Shown here: positions 34,331 to 43,699 of the stretch, piece by piece
How the letters are laid out: each line of letters begins with the position of its first letter
Numbering within the stretch: position 1 is the stretch's first letter
DNA from: an uncultured Lachnospiraceae bacterium
GTDB lineage: Bacteria > Bacillota > Clostridia > Lachnospirales > Lachnospiraceae
NCBI GenBank assembly: GCA_945913255.1
Contig: CAMEDC010000005.1
Location: 1 to 64,000, forward strand
DNA: 64,000 nt
Direction of reading: 5' to 3'
Notes under the pieces: generated by a model
The model's database searches: none
What the model was told of the DNA's origin: nothing
What the model saw: the letters and a program-made list of their open reading frames with translations, nothing else
Made by a program: the position numbers and the translations under genes

Positions 34331-35087
34331 GTGTCATATCCTCCCACAATCTGTTAAATAATTGTTGAAATTCCGGGGCATTCCTTGCAGCAAGCGGTGA
34401 ATCATCAGTAAGTGTCAGGGAAACGGGTAATTCATTTTTCACGACAGCCGGTCTCCCGGAAAGTACAATAATCCTGTCAGCCAGACTGATTGCTTCGGAA
34501 AGATCGTGTGTGATAATGATCATGGTTTTTCCGGTCTGCCGAATTAGTCTGCAGATGTCAGAAGAAACAAAAAGTCTCGTCTGATAATCCAGAGCGCTAA
34601 AAGGTTCATCCAGAAGAAGCAGCTGTGGTTCAAGGGCCAGTGTTCGAATCAGTGCCGCGCGCTGCTTCATACCACCGGAAAGCTCACTGGGACGCTTGTC
34701 ACGAAATTTATTTAACCCATATTGCTCAAGCAGTCTGTCTACGAGAGCAAGATGTTCCGGTGTCAACTGGTGATGCAGTTCAAGTCCAAGGGTCATATTT
34801 CGATAGACGGTACGCCACTCGAACAGATGGTCATGCTGTAACATATATCCGATGCGTGGATAGTGAAGTGAACCGTCAGGGTTATTAACCAGAATGGTAC
34901 CCTGTTCGGGGACCAGCAGGCCGGCAATAATGGAGAGAAGAGTGGATTTTCCGCACCCGCTTGGCCCAACGATAGCAACAAATTCACCTTCCCGAACACC
35001 GAATGAGATGTTACTTAAGGCTTTTGTCTCACCGTGAAGGCTATGGTAGGAATAGCTGATATTTCTTAATTCCAGGATATTTTGCAT
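34308..35087 (-). CDS. ABC transporter ATPase, TauB/SsuB-like
   Basis: Cytoplasmic ATPase of 259 residues. Walker A is GPSGCGKST, the Q-loop is YMLQHDHLFEWRTV, the signature is LSGGMKQRAALIRTLA, Walker B is LLLLDEPFSALD and the switch is ITHDLSEA. The pattern matches ATPases of nitrate/sulfonate/taurine importers. The start at 35087 is preferred because AAGGA lies 9 bases upstream; the ATG three codons earlier (35096) sits directly on that ribosome site. It is cotranscribed with the overlapping permease gene, and no binding protein is encoded nearby. Confidence 0.88.
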   Translation of the reverse strand: MQNILELRNISYSYHSLHGETKALSNISFGVREGEFVAIVGPSGCGKSTLLSIIAGLLVPEQGTILVNNPDGSLHYPRIGYMLQHDHLFEWRTVYRNMTLGLELHHQLTPEHLALVDRLLEQYGLNKFRDKRPSELSGGMKQRAALIRTLALEPQLLLLDEPFSALDYQTRLFVSSDICRLIRQTGKTMIIITHDLSEAISLADRIIVLSGRPAVVKNELPVSLTLTDDSPLAARNAPEFQQLFNRLWEDMTHDKNTKT

Positions 35088-35150
35088 AAATGCCATTCCT
35101 TATCTAACATTTATATTAATGTATGAAGAAAAAGGAAAAGGGGTTCTGTA

Positions 35151-35179
35151 TTGCATTCAGAAATCTTTTATGGTAATAT
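35151..35179 (+). promoter_or_regulatory. Promoter of argH
   Basis: TTGCAT (35151-35156) and TAATAT (35174-35179), 17-base spacer, 45 bases before ATG 35225. Confidence 0.55.
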
Positions 35180-35206
35180 CAAATTCAAGTTTAATTATTT
35201 GATATT
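35175..35206. repeat. Inverted repeat over the argH -10 region
   Basis: AATATCAAAT (35175-35184) and ATTTGATATT (35197-35206) are perfect inverted copies with a 12-base centre. One arm covers the -10 box of the proposed argH promoter. This is a plausible operator; it does not look like a standard ARG box. Confidence 0.55.
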
Positions 35207-35224
35207 TGAGATTGGAGATATAAA

Positions 35225-36628
35225 ATGGCACAGCTGTGGGGAGGACGTTTTACAAAGGAAACCGATCAGATGGTGTATGATTTTAATGCATCCATCACTT
35301 TTGACAAAAGATTATTTCATCAGGATATTGAGGGCAGTATTGCGCATGTGATTATGCTGGCGAAGCAGGGGATTTTGACGGAAGCGGAGAAGAGTTCCAT
35401 ACTTGATGGTCTGCTGGGAATTCGTGAGGATGTGGATGCCGGAAGACTGGAAATTGACAATAAATGCGAGGATATTCACAGCTTTGTTGAGGCCAATCTG
35501 ATAGAGAGAATTGGTGAGGCTGGGAAGAAGCTTCATACGGGAAGAAGCCGCAATGACCAGGTGGCTCTTGATATGCGCCTCTATACGAGACTTCAGGTAA
35601 TTCAGGTAGATGAGCTGTTGAAAGGACTTCTGGAGGTTATTCTTTCCACAATGAAGGAAAATCTTGAGACCTATATGCCGGGCTTCACTCACCTGCAGAA
35701 AGCACAGCCCATTACTCTGGCTCATCACTACGGCGCTTATTTTGAAATGTTCAAGCGTGACAGACAGCGTATGGCAGATATTTATAAAAGAATGAATTAT
35801 TGTCCTTTGGGAGCAGGCGCTCTCGCCGGGACAACCTATCCGTTGGACAGAGAATACACAGCAGAGCTTATGGGGTTTTATGGTCCGACCTTAAATAGTA
35901 TGGATTCTGTAGCGGACAGAGATTATCTGATTGAGTTTTTATCGGCACTTTCAACTGTTATGATGCACCTGAGCCGTTTCAGCGAGGAAATTATTATCTG
36001 GAATTCCAACGAATATCAGTTTGTAGAAATAGACGATGCCTATTCCACCGGAAGCAGCATCATGCCCCAGAAGAAGAATCCCGATATAGCTGAACTGGTG
36101 AGGGGCAAGACAGGCCGTGTTTACGGAGCGCTTGTTTCTCTTTTGACTACGATGAAGGGAATTCCTCTGGCATATAACAAGGATATGCAGGAGGACAAGG
36201 AAATGGCTTTCGATGCCATTGACACTGTAAAGGATTGCCTTGTTCTGTTTACCGGTATGCTCCGTACTATGAAGTTTAAGAAGGAACGCATGGCTGCGAG
36301 CGCCATGAATGGCTTCACCAATGCAACGGATGCTGCAGACTATCTGGTTGGAAAGGGTGTTCCTTTTCGAGATGCTCACGGTATCATCGGCAGACTGGTT
36401 CTGTACTGCATTGAAAAAAACACCTCTATCGATGCATTGACACTGGAGGAATTAAAGAGCATCAGTGATAAATTTGAAGAAGATATCTATGATGCCGTAT
36501 CCCTGAAGACATGTGTAGAAAAGCGTCTGACTACAGGTGCCCCCGGACCGGAAGCCATGAAAAGGGTGATAGAAATTAATAAGTCCTATTTGCAAGAAGA
36601 TGCTATTTACGAAATGATGCCGAAATGA
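35225..36628 (+). CDS. argH: Argininosuccinate lyase
   Basis: Splits argininosuccinate into arginine and fumarate, the last step of arginine synthesis. It has 467 residues, full length for the family. It begins with LWGGRFTKETD, shows EDIHSFVEANLIERIGEAGKKLHTGRSRNDQVALDMRLY, and carries the superfamily signature SSIMPQKKNPD with the catalytic serine loop. GGAGATATAAA precedes the start. argG is not in view, so argH is separated from the rest of the arginine genes. It has its own promoter with an overlapping inverted repeat. No terminator is obvious before asd, only a CACAGC/GCTGTG pair in the gap. Confidence 0.96.
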   Translation: MAQLWGGRFTKETDQMVYDFNASITFDKRLFHQDIEGSIAHVIMLAKQGILTEAEKSSILDGLLGIREDVDAGRLEIDNKCEDIHSFVEANLIERIGEAGKKLHTGRSRNDQVALDMRLYTRLQVIQVDELLKGLLEVILSTMKENLETYMPGFTHLQKAQPITLAHHYGAYFEMFKRDRQRMADIYKRMNYCPLGAGALAGTTYPLDREYTAELMGFYGPTLNSMDSVADRDYLIEFLSALSTVMMHLSRFSEEIIIWNSNEYQFVEIDDAYSTGSSIMPQKKNPDIAELVRGKTGRVYGALVSLLTTMKGIPLAYNKDMQEDKEMAFDAIDTVKDCLVLFTGMLRTMKFKKERMAASAMNGFTNATDAADYLVGKGVPFRDAHGIIGRLVLYCIEKNTSIDALTLEELKSISDKFEEDIYDAVSLKTCVEKRLTTGAPGPEAMKRVIEINKSYLQEDAIYEMMPK

Positions 36629-36725
36629 CAGCAGATTGACAAGGAAGCATTTCACAGCCGGCCGTGGAAGGGAAGAGCTGTGTAAAGCATAAAGTTAAGC
36701 AGAGAAAAAGAGGAGAAGAGAAAAA

Positions 36726-37814
36726 ATGAGTGAGAAACTAAAGGTTGGTATCCTTGGAGGTACCGGTATGGTTGGACAGAGATTTATTGCCCTTTTGGAG
36801 AATCATCCCTGGTTTGAGGTGACTACCATCGCAGCAAGTCCTCGTTCCGCAGGAAAAACGTATGAAGAAGCGGTAGGGGACAGATGGAAGATGGATACCC
36901 CTATGCCGGAAGCAGTAAAGAAGCTTGTTGTTATGAATGTAAATGAAGTGGAAGCTGTCGCTTCCCAGGTTGATTTCGTATTCAGCGCAGTTGATATGAC
37001 CAAAGAAGAAATCAAGAAAATTGAAGAGGAGTATGCAAAGACGGAGACACCAGTGGTTTCCAACAACAGTGCTCACCGATGGACACCCGATGTACCTATG
37101 GTAGTTCCTGAAATCAATCCCGAACATATGAAGGTCATTGATTTTCAGAAAAAACGTCTCGGTACAACCAGAGGTTTCGTAGCAGTAAAACCCAATTGCT
37201 CCATTCAGAGTTATGCACCCGTATTGACAGCATGGAAAGAGTTTGAACCGGTAGAAGTTGTGGCGACTACTTATCAGGCAATTTCGGGAGCCGGAAAGAC
37301 ATTTAAAGACTGGCCTGAAATGGTTGGAAATATCATCCCTTACATTGGCGGTGAGGAAGAAAAAAGTGAAAAAGAGCCGCTTCGTATCTGGGGAAAAATA
37401 GAAAACGGTGTAATTGTTCCTGCAACAAGTCCTATTATTACCTGCCAGTGTATCAGAGTACCTGTACTAAATGGTCACACTGCAGCTGTATTTGTAAAGT
37501 TTAAGAAAAAGCCAACGAAGGAGCAGCTGATTCAGAAATTACGTGAGTTCTCCGGCGAACCTCAGAGGCTTGGACTTCCGAGCGCACCCAGACAGTTTAT
37601 CCAGTATCTTGAGGAGGACAACCGACCTCAGATTGCATTGGATGTCAATTTTGAAAACGGAATGGGCATCAGTGTAGGGCGTCTTCGTGAAGACACTGTA
37701 TATGACTATAAGTTTGTAGGACTTTCACATAATACAGTCAGAGGTGCTGCAGGCGGTGCTGTTTTATGTGCAGAACTTCTGAAAGCACAGGGTTATATTG
37801 CAGCGAGAAATTAG
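36726..37814 (+). CDS. asd: Aspartate-semialdehyde dehydrogenase
   Basis: NADPH-dependent reduction of aspartyl phosphate to aspartate semialdehyde, the branch to lysine, methionine, threonine and the cell-wall precursor diaminopimelate. It has 362 residues. The nucleotide-binding GILGGTGMVGQRFI is at the N-terminus, the catalytic Cys is in VKPNCSIQSYAPVL and the substrate block is QAISGAGKTFKDWPEM. The sequence and length resemble the archaeal/fungal-type enzyme rather than the E. coli type; this form is known in some Clostridia. GAGGAG precedes the start. The neighbouring c-di-GMP protein starts 48 bases later. Confidence 0.94.
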   Translation: MSEKLKVGILGGTGMVGQRFIALLENHPWFEVTTIAASPRSAGKTYEEAVGDRWKMDTPMPEAVKKLVVMNVNEVEAVASQVDFVFSAVDMTKEEIKKIEEEYAKTETPVVSNNSAHRWTPDVPMVVPEINPEHMKVIDFQKKRLGTTRGFVAVKPNCSIQSYAPVLTAWKEFEPVEVVATTYQAISGAGKTFKDWPEMVGNIIPYIGGEEEKSEKEPLRIWGKIENGVIVPATSPIITCQCIRVPVLNGHTAAVFVKFKKKPTKEQLIQKLREFSGEPQRLGLPSAPRQFIQYLEEDNRPQIALDVNFENGMGISVGRLREDTVYDYKFVGLSHNTVRGAAGGAVLCAELLKAQGYIAARN

Positions 37815-37862
37815 AAATACTGTCACACTACAGATACCGGAATGTATTGGGGAGACGGGTTA

Positions 37863-39593
37863 ATGAATGAATTGCATTATCAACTGGATTTGTTAAAGGC
37901 AATGAATCAGAAACTTACGGAAAAGGAAAGGATGTACCGTCTGGTATGTGACTCTGCCGAAGGGGCATACCTTTACTTTTCCTTCGAAAAAAATCAAATC
38001 ACTGTTCTGGGACAGTGGAATGAATACTTTGATTTTGAGATTCATGAACCCAGGGATTTTTCGCGGCTGCTCGACGTAGTGGAGGAGCCGTATCTTTTGT
38101 CGCTGCGGGATGCGCTTTATCTGGAAAAGAGCGGAGAGGAAACCGCAACAGCGGAATGCATGCTGAGAGAGAAAAGAATCTGGTTAAGATTTCGTGTCAG
38201 AGTTTATTATGACCGGATGACAGGCAGACCGACCGAAAAAGTCATCTATATCAGTAATACAACAAAAATGCACACACAAAATGAAGAATTGGCATATATG
38301 GCATACTATGATGACCTTACGGGACTTTATAACCGTAACTATTTTGTACGCCTGCTAAGCGAATTTGTCAAAAGTGCATCTGAAAAAAACAGTGTTGTCA
38401 GTGTAATGCTTGTGGATATAGATGAATTCCGAAAAGTAAATGACGGACTTGGAATCATTGTGGGGGATGAACTGGTACAACAACTGGGGCTTTATATAAA
38501 AGATTTGTGTGCCGGTGATGAAAACATTATTGCGTGTCATCTACACAGTGATGTATTTTGTATTGCCATCAATGAACCTTCAGGCAACAGAAGTGTGGAA
38601 TTTATACATAAAGCAATTCAAAGAAGGACAAGAGAACCTTTTCATATCAGTACAGGTCAGAATGTCTCAATCACTGTCTGCATCGGAGTAGCTGAATATC
38701 CGGAAGCATCCACATCTGCCCTTGAACTGATTAATTGTGCCGAGATAGTTGTATTTAAGAGTAAGGTAATCGGTGCAAATACCATTCAGTATTTTACTTC
38801 TGCTGATCAGGAGAATTTTGTACAGTCTATTGAACTGGAAGATAAGCTGAAAAAAGCAATACATAATCAAAAATTCACTATGTATTACCAGCCTCAATAT
38901 TATACGGGAAATAGAAGATTGAGAGGTATTGAAGCTTTGCTTCGCTGGAATGATGAAGAAGAGGGGATGATAAGTCCGAATACCTTCATTCCTGTTGCAG
39001 AAAAAAATGGTTCCATTATTCCTCTGGGCAAATGGGTGGTTGAAGAAAGTATCAAACAATATGCAGCCTGGAGAAAACAATTCGGCTTTCCATTTATCCT
39101 TTCTGTCAATATTTCCGCTTTGCAATATAAGAAAGATGATTTTGTTGAATCCATAGTTGAGATTATGAACAAATATAAGATAAAGCCTTCGGAAATTGAA
39201 CTGGAAATTACGGAGAGTATCCTGATAGATGATTTTCAGGCTGTTTCCGAAAAATTGAAAGTTTTGAGAGGATATGGAATCAGAATCTCTTTGGATGACT
39301 TTGGAACAGGTTTTTCTTCTCTGTCCTATCTGAAAAAGCTTCCGATTGACACATTAAAAATTGACAAATCATTCATTGACACGGCGTTAACGGACTCAAC
39401 GACCAGAGTCATTACAGAGTCTATCATTAATATGGTAAAGGCGCTTGGCTTTGAGTCTGTTGCAGAGGGTGTTGAGGAAGAACAGCAATACAGATATCTG
39501 CATGCGATTGGATGTGATGTAATTCAGGGATATCTCTTCAGCAAACCTCTGCCGCCCGAGGAAATGGAAACATTATTGGAATCTACGTTTTGA
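37863..39593 (+). CDS. PAS-GGDEF-EAL protein, likely c-di-GMP phosphodiesterase
   Basis: A cytoplasmic protein of 576 residues. Residues 1-140 look like a PAS-type sensor. A GGDEF domain (about 145-312) has the metal-binding VDIDEFRKVND and GIIVGDEL blocks, but the active-site GGDEF itself is HSDVF (228-232), so cyclase activity should be lost. The EAL domain (about 322-576) keeps its catalytic motifs: GIEALLRW (E357), NISALQ, ELEITES, DDFGTGFSSLSYL and ESVAEGVEEE. It therefore should degrade c-di-GMP, possibly controlled by the degenerate GGDEF as a GTP sensor. The start at 37863 follows GGGGAG at 8 bases; an earlier ATG (37842) has no ribosome site. The AAA ATPase gene starts within 4-19 bases after the stop. 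Confidence 0.9.
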   Translation: MNELHYQLDLLKAMNQKLTEKERMYRLVCDSAEGAYLYFSFEKNQITVLGQWNEYFDFEIHEPRDFSRLLDVVEEPYLLSLRDALYLEKSGEETATAECMLREKRIWLRFRVRVYYDRMTGRPTEKVIYISNTTKMHTQNEELAYMAYYDDLTGLYNRNYFVRLLSEFVKSASEKNSVVSVMLVDIDEFRKVNDGLGIIVGDELVQQLGLYIKDLCAGDENIIACHLHSDVFCIAINEPSGNRSVEFIHKAIQRRTREPFHISTGQNVSITVCIGVAEYPEASTSALELINCAEIVVFKSKVIGANTIQYFTSADQENFVQSIELEDKLKKAIHNQKFTMYYQPQYYTGNRRLRGIEALLRWNDEEEGMISPNTFIPVAEKNGSIIPLGKWVVEESIKQYAAWRKQFGFPFILSVNISALQYKKDDFVESIVEIMNKYKIKPSEIELEITESILIDDFQAVSEKLKVLRGYGIRISLDDFGTGFSSLSYLKKLPIDTLKIDKSFIDTALTDSTTRVITESIINMVKALGFESVAEGVEEEQQYRYLHAIGCDVIQGYLFSKPLPPEEMETLLESTF

Positions 39594-39596
39594 TGG

Positions 39597-40958
39597 ATGA
39601 GAGGAAGACCGGTGAAGAAATTTACAGGACGAAATGCGGAATTAAAATATCTGAATCAATACTATGAAAAAGATGGCAGCCAGCTTCTTATCGTTTATGG
39701 AAGCAAAGGTGTTGGAAAAACAAGGCTCCTGCAGGAATTCTGTAAAGATAAAAAATGGTGTTATTACCTTGCGAGAGCCTGTGCGGATAGAGAACAACGC
39801 TGGCAATGGGCAGGGGAACTGAGAGAAGGTAATCAGGAAATTGTAAAATATCCCGAATATGAGGAACTGTTTGAGACGGCAATTCTTTCAGATGAAACAG
39901 ATAAACAAATTCTTGTTATCGATGAATTCCATCACATGGTAAAAGCGGATGATTCGTTTTTTGAAAAACTGGTAAGTTTTCTGAAAAACAGAGAGTCTGA
40001 CCAGCCTGTTATGATTGTACTTTGTACCTCTGCATCCGGTTGGGTCGAAAACAGCCTGATAGGAAAAATCGGAGCTCTGGCAGCTTCCATTGATGGATTC
40101 TTAAAAATAAAGGAATTATCATTTGAAGAAATCAGTCTTCTTTTTGGGGAGTATTCTTTTCAGGACCGTATTTGCATCTATGCTGTTCTTGGCGGAATCC
40201 CGGGGTATTGGCTGAACTTTTCGCCATCATTAAGCGTCAGAGAAAATGTAATTCAGAATGTGCTTGGTAAAGAAAGCAGGCTTTATGAGGAAATGTCACT
40301 TTTTATGGATCAGGAATTGAGAGAGCCCGGCGTCTATAACACAATTCTGACTACCCTGGCAAGAGACTGCAATAAGTTGAATGATATTTACAGGCATACC
40401 GGCTTTTCCAGGGCAAAAATCAGTGTTTATCTAAAAAATCTGATGGAACTGGACCTGGTTGAAAAGGTCTATTCTTTTGAAACTGCCGGATGGGAGAATG
40501 CACAAAAGGGGATTTACCGTATCAAAAGCCCCTATGTAAAGTTTTATTATAAATATCTCTTTGCGAATCAGAGTATGTTGCAGGTGATATCTCCGGAAGA
40601 ATTTTATGATAAAAAAATAGCCGATTCCTTTGAACGTTTTACAGAAGAGACATATCGCAGGATTTGTCGCGAAATGCTTGGAAAAGAATATAGAACAGTA
40701 GGAGAATGGCTTGGAAAAACAGGCAGTATCGATGTTGTTGCAACAGATAATACAGGCACGTTCTGTATAGCCATGTGTTCTTATGCCTCACAGATGAAAA
40801 CGGAAGACCTGGAATGGCTTCTTTTCTCCATGAAGAAAGCAAAACTTTCCGCAACAGATATTCGTCTTTATTGTGAGAAGGGATTTACAAAAGACCTTAT
40901 TGACATAGCGGAAGAATACAGTGTTCAGTTGCTGTTTCTAGATGAAAACAGAAAATAA
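39597..40958 (+). CDS. AAA-family ATPase with DUF234-like C-terminal region
   Basis: A protein of 453 residues resembling the archaeal-type ATPase family (ATPase_2 with DUF234). Walker A is YGSKGVGKT (about 34-42), the Walker B-like stretch is QILVIDEFHHMV (about 102-113), with a sensor-like MIVLCTSASGW. A winged-helix-like middle follows (about 250-300, NDIYRHTGFSRAKISVYLKNLMELDLVEKV). The C-terminal part (about 340-453, GSIDVVATDN) resembles the nuclease-like domain of these proteins. The function is unknown; family members are sometimes linked to mobile DNA or toxin systems. ATG 39597 is given, but GTG at 39612 with GAGAGG seven bases upstream may be the true start. It overlaps topB by 17 bases. 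Confidence 0.82.
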   Translation: MRGRPVKKFTGRNAELKYLNQYYEKDGSQLLIVYGSKGVGKTRLLQEFCKDKKWCYYLARACADREQRWQWAGELREGNQEIVKYPEYEELFETAILSDETDKQILVIDEFHHMVKADDSFFEKLVSFLKNRESDQPVMIVLCTSASGWVENSLIGKIGALAASIDGFLKIKELSFEEISLLFGEYSFQDRICIYAVLGGIPGYWLNFSPSLSVRENVIQNVLGKESRLYEEMSLFMDQELREPGVYNTILTTLARDCNKLNDIYRHTGFSRAKISVYLKNLMELDLVEKVYSFETAGWENAQKGIYRIKSPYVKFYYKYLFANQSMLQVISPEEFYDKKIADSFERFTEETYRRICREMLGKEYRTVGEWLGKTGSIDVVATDNTGTFCIAMCSYASQMKTEDLEWLLFSMKKAKLSATDIRLYCEKGFTKDLIDIAEEYSVQLLFLDENRK

Positions 40959-42984
40959 TTTAGGAAAAAAAGTTGTGGGAAAAAATTTATTTATAGCAGA
41001 AAAACCAAGTGTTGCAAGAGAATTTGCAAATGCTTTGAAAATCAATACGACATCACGTGATGGTTATCTGGAATCGGATACGGCAATTGTTACATGGTGT
41101 GTAGGGCATTTGGTTACCATGAGTTATCCGGAAGCCTACGATGAAAAATATAAGCGCTGGAGCTTTGATACCATTCCGTTTCTGCCCAAGGAATTTAAAT
41201 ATGAGGTTATCGAAAGTTCAAAAAAACAGTATAAAATTGTGAGTTCTCTGATGCAGCGTCCTGATGTGACAACAATCTATGTCTGCACAGACTCAGGACG
41301 AGAAGGCGAATATATTTATCGTCTTGTGGAACAGATGTCAGGTGTCACAGGAAAGGAAAGAAGACGTGTATGGATTGACTCCCAGACAGAAGAGGAAATT
41401 CTAAGAGGTATTCGTGAAGCTAAGGATTTAAAAGAGTATGATAACTTAAGCGATGCTGCATATCTGCGCGCTAAAGAAGATTATCTCATGGGAATTAACT
41501 TTTCCCGTGTATTAACATTGAAATATGGAAGAACAGTAAAGGACTATCTGAAAAGAGACCGGGCTGTGATTTCCGTTGGGCGCGTAATGACATGTGTCCT
41601 TGGCATCGTGGTGAACAGAGAGCGTGAAATACGTTCGTTTATTAAGACTCCTTTTTACAGAGTGATTGGGAATTTTAGCCTTGGGGGAAAGAACTTTTCC
41701 GGAGAATGGCGCGCTGTGGATGGTTCCTCCTATTTTGCCTCACCGAAGCTTTATAAGGAAAATGGTTTTAAAGAAGAAGAAACCGCAAGGAAGCTGATTT
41801 CGCATCTGACGGAAGAACCCACAGGGGATAGTATTGTGGAATCCGTTGACAAAAAAAAGGAAAACAAGAATCCGCCATTACTATACAACCTGGCGGAATT
41901 ACAGAATGATTGTTCCAAATATTTTAAAATCAGCCCGGATCAGACACTTGGAATTGTACAGGAGTTGTACGAAAAAAAGATGGTTACCTATCCCCGTACT
42001 GATGCAAGAGTCCTTTCAACGGCTGTTGCAAAAGAAATTCAGAAAAATATCGGAGGTCTGAAGTACTATGGACCGGTATCCGGGTTTGCAGCAGAGATTT
42101 TGGAAAAAGGCAGTTATAAAGGGGTTGCAAAATCGAGATATGTAAATGATAAACAGATTACGGATCATTATGCGATCATTCCAACCGGACAGGGCCTTAA
42201 TAATCTGAAGGGTCTGTCGGAGCTATCCGCAAAGGTTTACGAAGTCATTGTGCGCAGATTTTTAGGTATTTTTTACCCTGCAGCCGAATATCGTAAATTT
42301 GCACTCTGCATAAAAGTAAAGGAAGAAAGGTTTTTTGCCAGTTTTAAGGTACTTTCAGAAGAGGGGTATCTGAAAACCGCTGCTTTTTCTTTTAAAAAGG
42401 ATAACAGCCAGAAGAATGAGAGCGATGGTGAAGAAACAGATGTGCAGGGGGATGATGAACTGATTCAACTGCTGATGCATCTGAAAAAAGGGGATACTCT
42501 TATTACGGAAGGATACGAGATAAAAGAAGGAGAAACGTCTCCTCCCAAACGATATACATCGGGAAGTATCATACTGACTATGGAAAATGCAGGCCAGTTT
42601 ATTGAGGACGAAGAATTGCGTGCACAAATAAAAGGCAGCGGCATCGGCACAAGTGCAACAAGAGCAGAAATCCTGAAAAAACTGGTAAACATAGAATATC
42701 TGTCACTAAACAAGAAAACACAGGTACTGACGCCCACATTAATGGGAGAAATGATTTATGATGTGGTTGGCGGTTCCATCAAGGCACTTCTGGACCCGGC
42801 CCTTACAGCAAGTTGGGAAAAAGGTCTTACCATGGTTGCAGAGGGGGAAATCTCCTCTGACGAATATATGCAGAAATTGTCCGGATTTGTGAGCAGAAGG
42901 ACAGAATATGTGAAGCAGCTGAATAACCAAAGAACACTATACAGTCAGTTTGATGCAGCAGCTTCAAATTATAAGAAAAAATAA
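40942..42984 (+). CDS. topB: DNA topoisomerase III
   Basis: Type IA topoisomerase of 680 residues that passes single DNA strands and resolves linked DNA. The Toprim domain starts at LFIAEKPSVAREFANAL (about 16-32) and contains TDSGREGEYIYRLV. The active-site Tyr is in MVTYPRTDARVLS (Y350). A later block GSGIGTSATRAEILKKL is typical of TopB. There is no zinc-ribbon tail. ATG 40942 lies inside the ATPase gene. GTG at 40975 with AGGA nine bases upstream is an alternative start that would drop 11 residues. No conjugation or integration genes are nearby, so this looks chromosomal and not part of an integrative element. Confidence 0.93.
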   Translation: MKTENNLGKKVVGKNLFIAEKPSVAREFANALKINTTSRDGYLESDTAIVTWCVGHLVTMSYPEAYDEKYKRWSFDTIPFLPKEFKYEVIESSKKQYKIVSSLMQRPDVTTIYVCTDSGREGEYIYRLVEQMSGVTGKERRRVWIDSQTEEEILRGIREAKDLKEYDNLSDAAYLRAKEDYLMGINFSRVLTLKYGRTVKDYLKRDRAVISVGRVMTCVLGIVVNREREIRSFIKTPFYRVIGNFSLGGKNFSGEWRAVDGSSYFASPKLYKENGFKEEETARKLISHLTEEPTGDSIVESVDKKKENKNPPLLYNLAELQNDCSKYFKISPDQTLGIVQELYEKKMVTYPRTDARVLSTAVAKEIQKNIGGLKYYGPVSGFAAEILEKGSYKGVAKSRYVNDKQITDHYAIIPTGQGLNNLKGLSELSAKVYEVIVRRFLGIFYPAAEYRKFALCIKVKEERFFASFKVLSEEGYLKTAAFSFKKDNSQKNESDGEETDVQGDDELIQLLMHLKKGDTLITEGYEIKEGETSPPKRYTSGSIILTMENAGQFIEDEELRAQIKGSGIGTSATRAEILKKLVNIEYLSLNKKTQVLTPTLMGEMIYDVVGGSIKALLDPALTASWEKGLTMVAEGEISSDEYMQKLSGFVSRRTEYVKQLNNQRTLYSQFDAAASNYKKK

Positions 42985-42998
42985 GGAGAGAAATCGTT

Positions 42999-43664
42999 AT
43001 GAACGGAGTCACCATTGATGAACTTTACGATTTAAAAGAGACAATTGCGGCAGAACTTTTTGAAGGAGCTGAATATCCCTGGGAAGTACTTCCTAAAATT
43101 CATGATTTTATTATGGAACTGGGTAAAAGATTACCGAAAGAAATTTTCGAAGAACATGGGGAGAACATATGGATTGCAAAAAATGCAAAAATTGCTCCCA
43201 CAGCCTGTCTGAATGGTCCGCTTATTATTGATGAAGATGCTGAAATCAGACATTGTGCTTTTATCAGAGGAAATGCGATTGTCGGTAAAGGTGCTGTTGT
43301 CGGAAATTCAACGGAGCTGAAAAATGTAGTTTTGTTTAATAAAGTACAGGTGCCGCATTACAACTATGTGGGTGACAGTATCCTTGGTCATAAATCGCAT
43401 ATGGGTGCAGGATCTATTACTTCTAATGTAAAAAGTGATAAAACTTTGGTAACAGTCAGAGGAAAGGATGACTGTATCGAAACCGGCTTGAAGAAAATGG
43501 GTGCTATGCTGGGGGATTATGTGGAAGTTGGCTGCAACAGTGTCTTAAATCCGGGCACCGTGATAGGAAGAAATTCCAACATCTATCCGACATCCATGGT
43601 TCGTGGGGTTGTTCCCGCCAACAGTATTTACAAGAATAAAACGGAAATTGCGGAAAAACATTGA
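42999..43664 (+). CDS. Left-handed beta-helix acyl/nucleotidyl-transferase-like protein
   Basis: A 221-residue protein made mostly of hexapeptide repeats (about 60-205, for example IAKNAKIAPTACLNGPLIIDEDAEI, GNAIVGKGAVVGNSTEL and GAGSITSNVKSD), as in the C-terminal half of GlmU. The N-terminal nucleotidyltransferase part of GlmU is missing. It is replaced by a 55-residue helical segment beginning TIDELYDLKETIAAEL. Such proteins are often labelled UDP-N-acetylglucosamine pyrophosphorylase-related, but they cannot carry out uridylyl transfer. Acetyltransferase activity is possible and not shown. It follows topB after 14 bases with AAGGAG before the start. Its stop codon is part of the -35 box of the next promoter. 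Confidence 0.85.
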   Translation: MNGVTIDELYDLKETIAAELFEGAEYPWEVLPKIHDFIMELGKRLPKEIFEEHGENIWIAKNAKIAPTACLNGPLIIDEDAEIRHCAFIRGNAIVGKGAVVGNSTELKNVVLFNKVQVPHYNYVGDSILGHKSHMGAGSITSNVKSDKTLVTVRGKDDCIETGLKKMGAMLGDYVEVGCNSVLNPGTVIGRNSNIYPTSMVRGVVPANSIYKNKTEIAEKH

Positions 43665-43689
43665 CTTTTTTTATCGCCTGTTGTATATT
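43661..43689 (+). promoter_or_regulatory. Promoter of TrpX-like operon
   Basis: TTGACT (43661-43666) overlaps the stop codon of the preceding gene; TATATT (43684-43689) lies 17 bases on. Transcription would begin close to 43697. Confidence 0.7.
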
Positions 43690-43699
43690 TTGTATAGTT

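Noticed and set aside
40942-42984. topB as a sign of an integrative conjugative element
   Set aside because: No relaxase, VirB4/VirD4, integrase or replication genes nearby; flanking genes are housekeeping-like.
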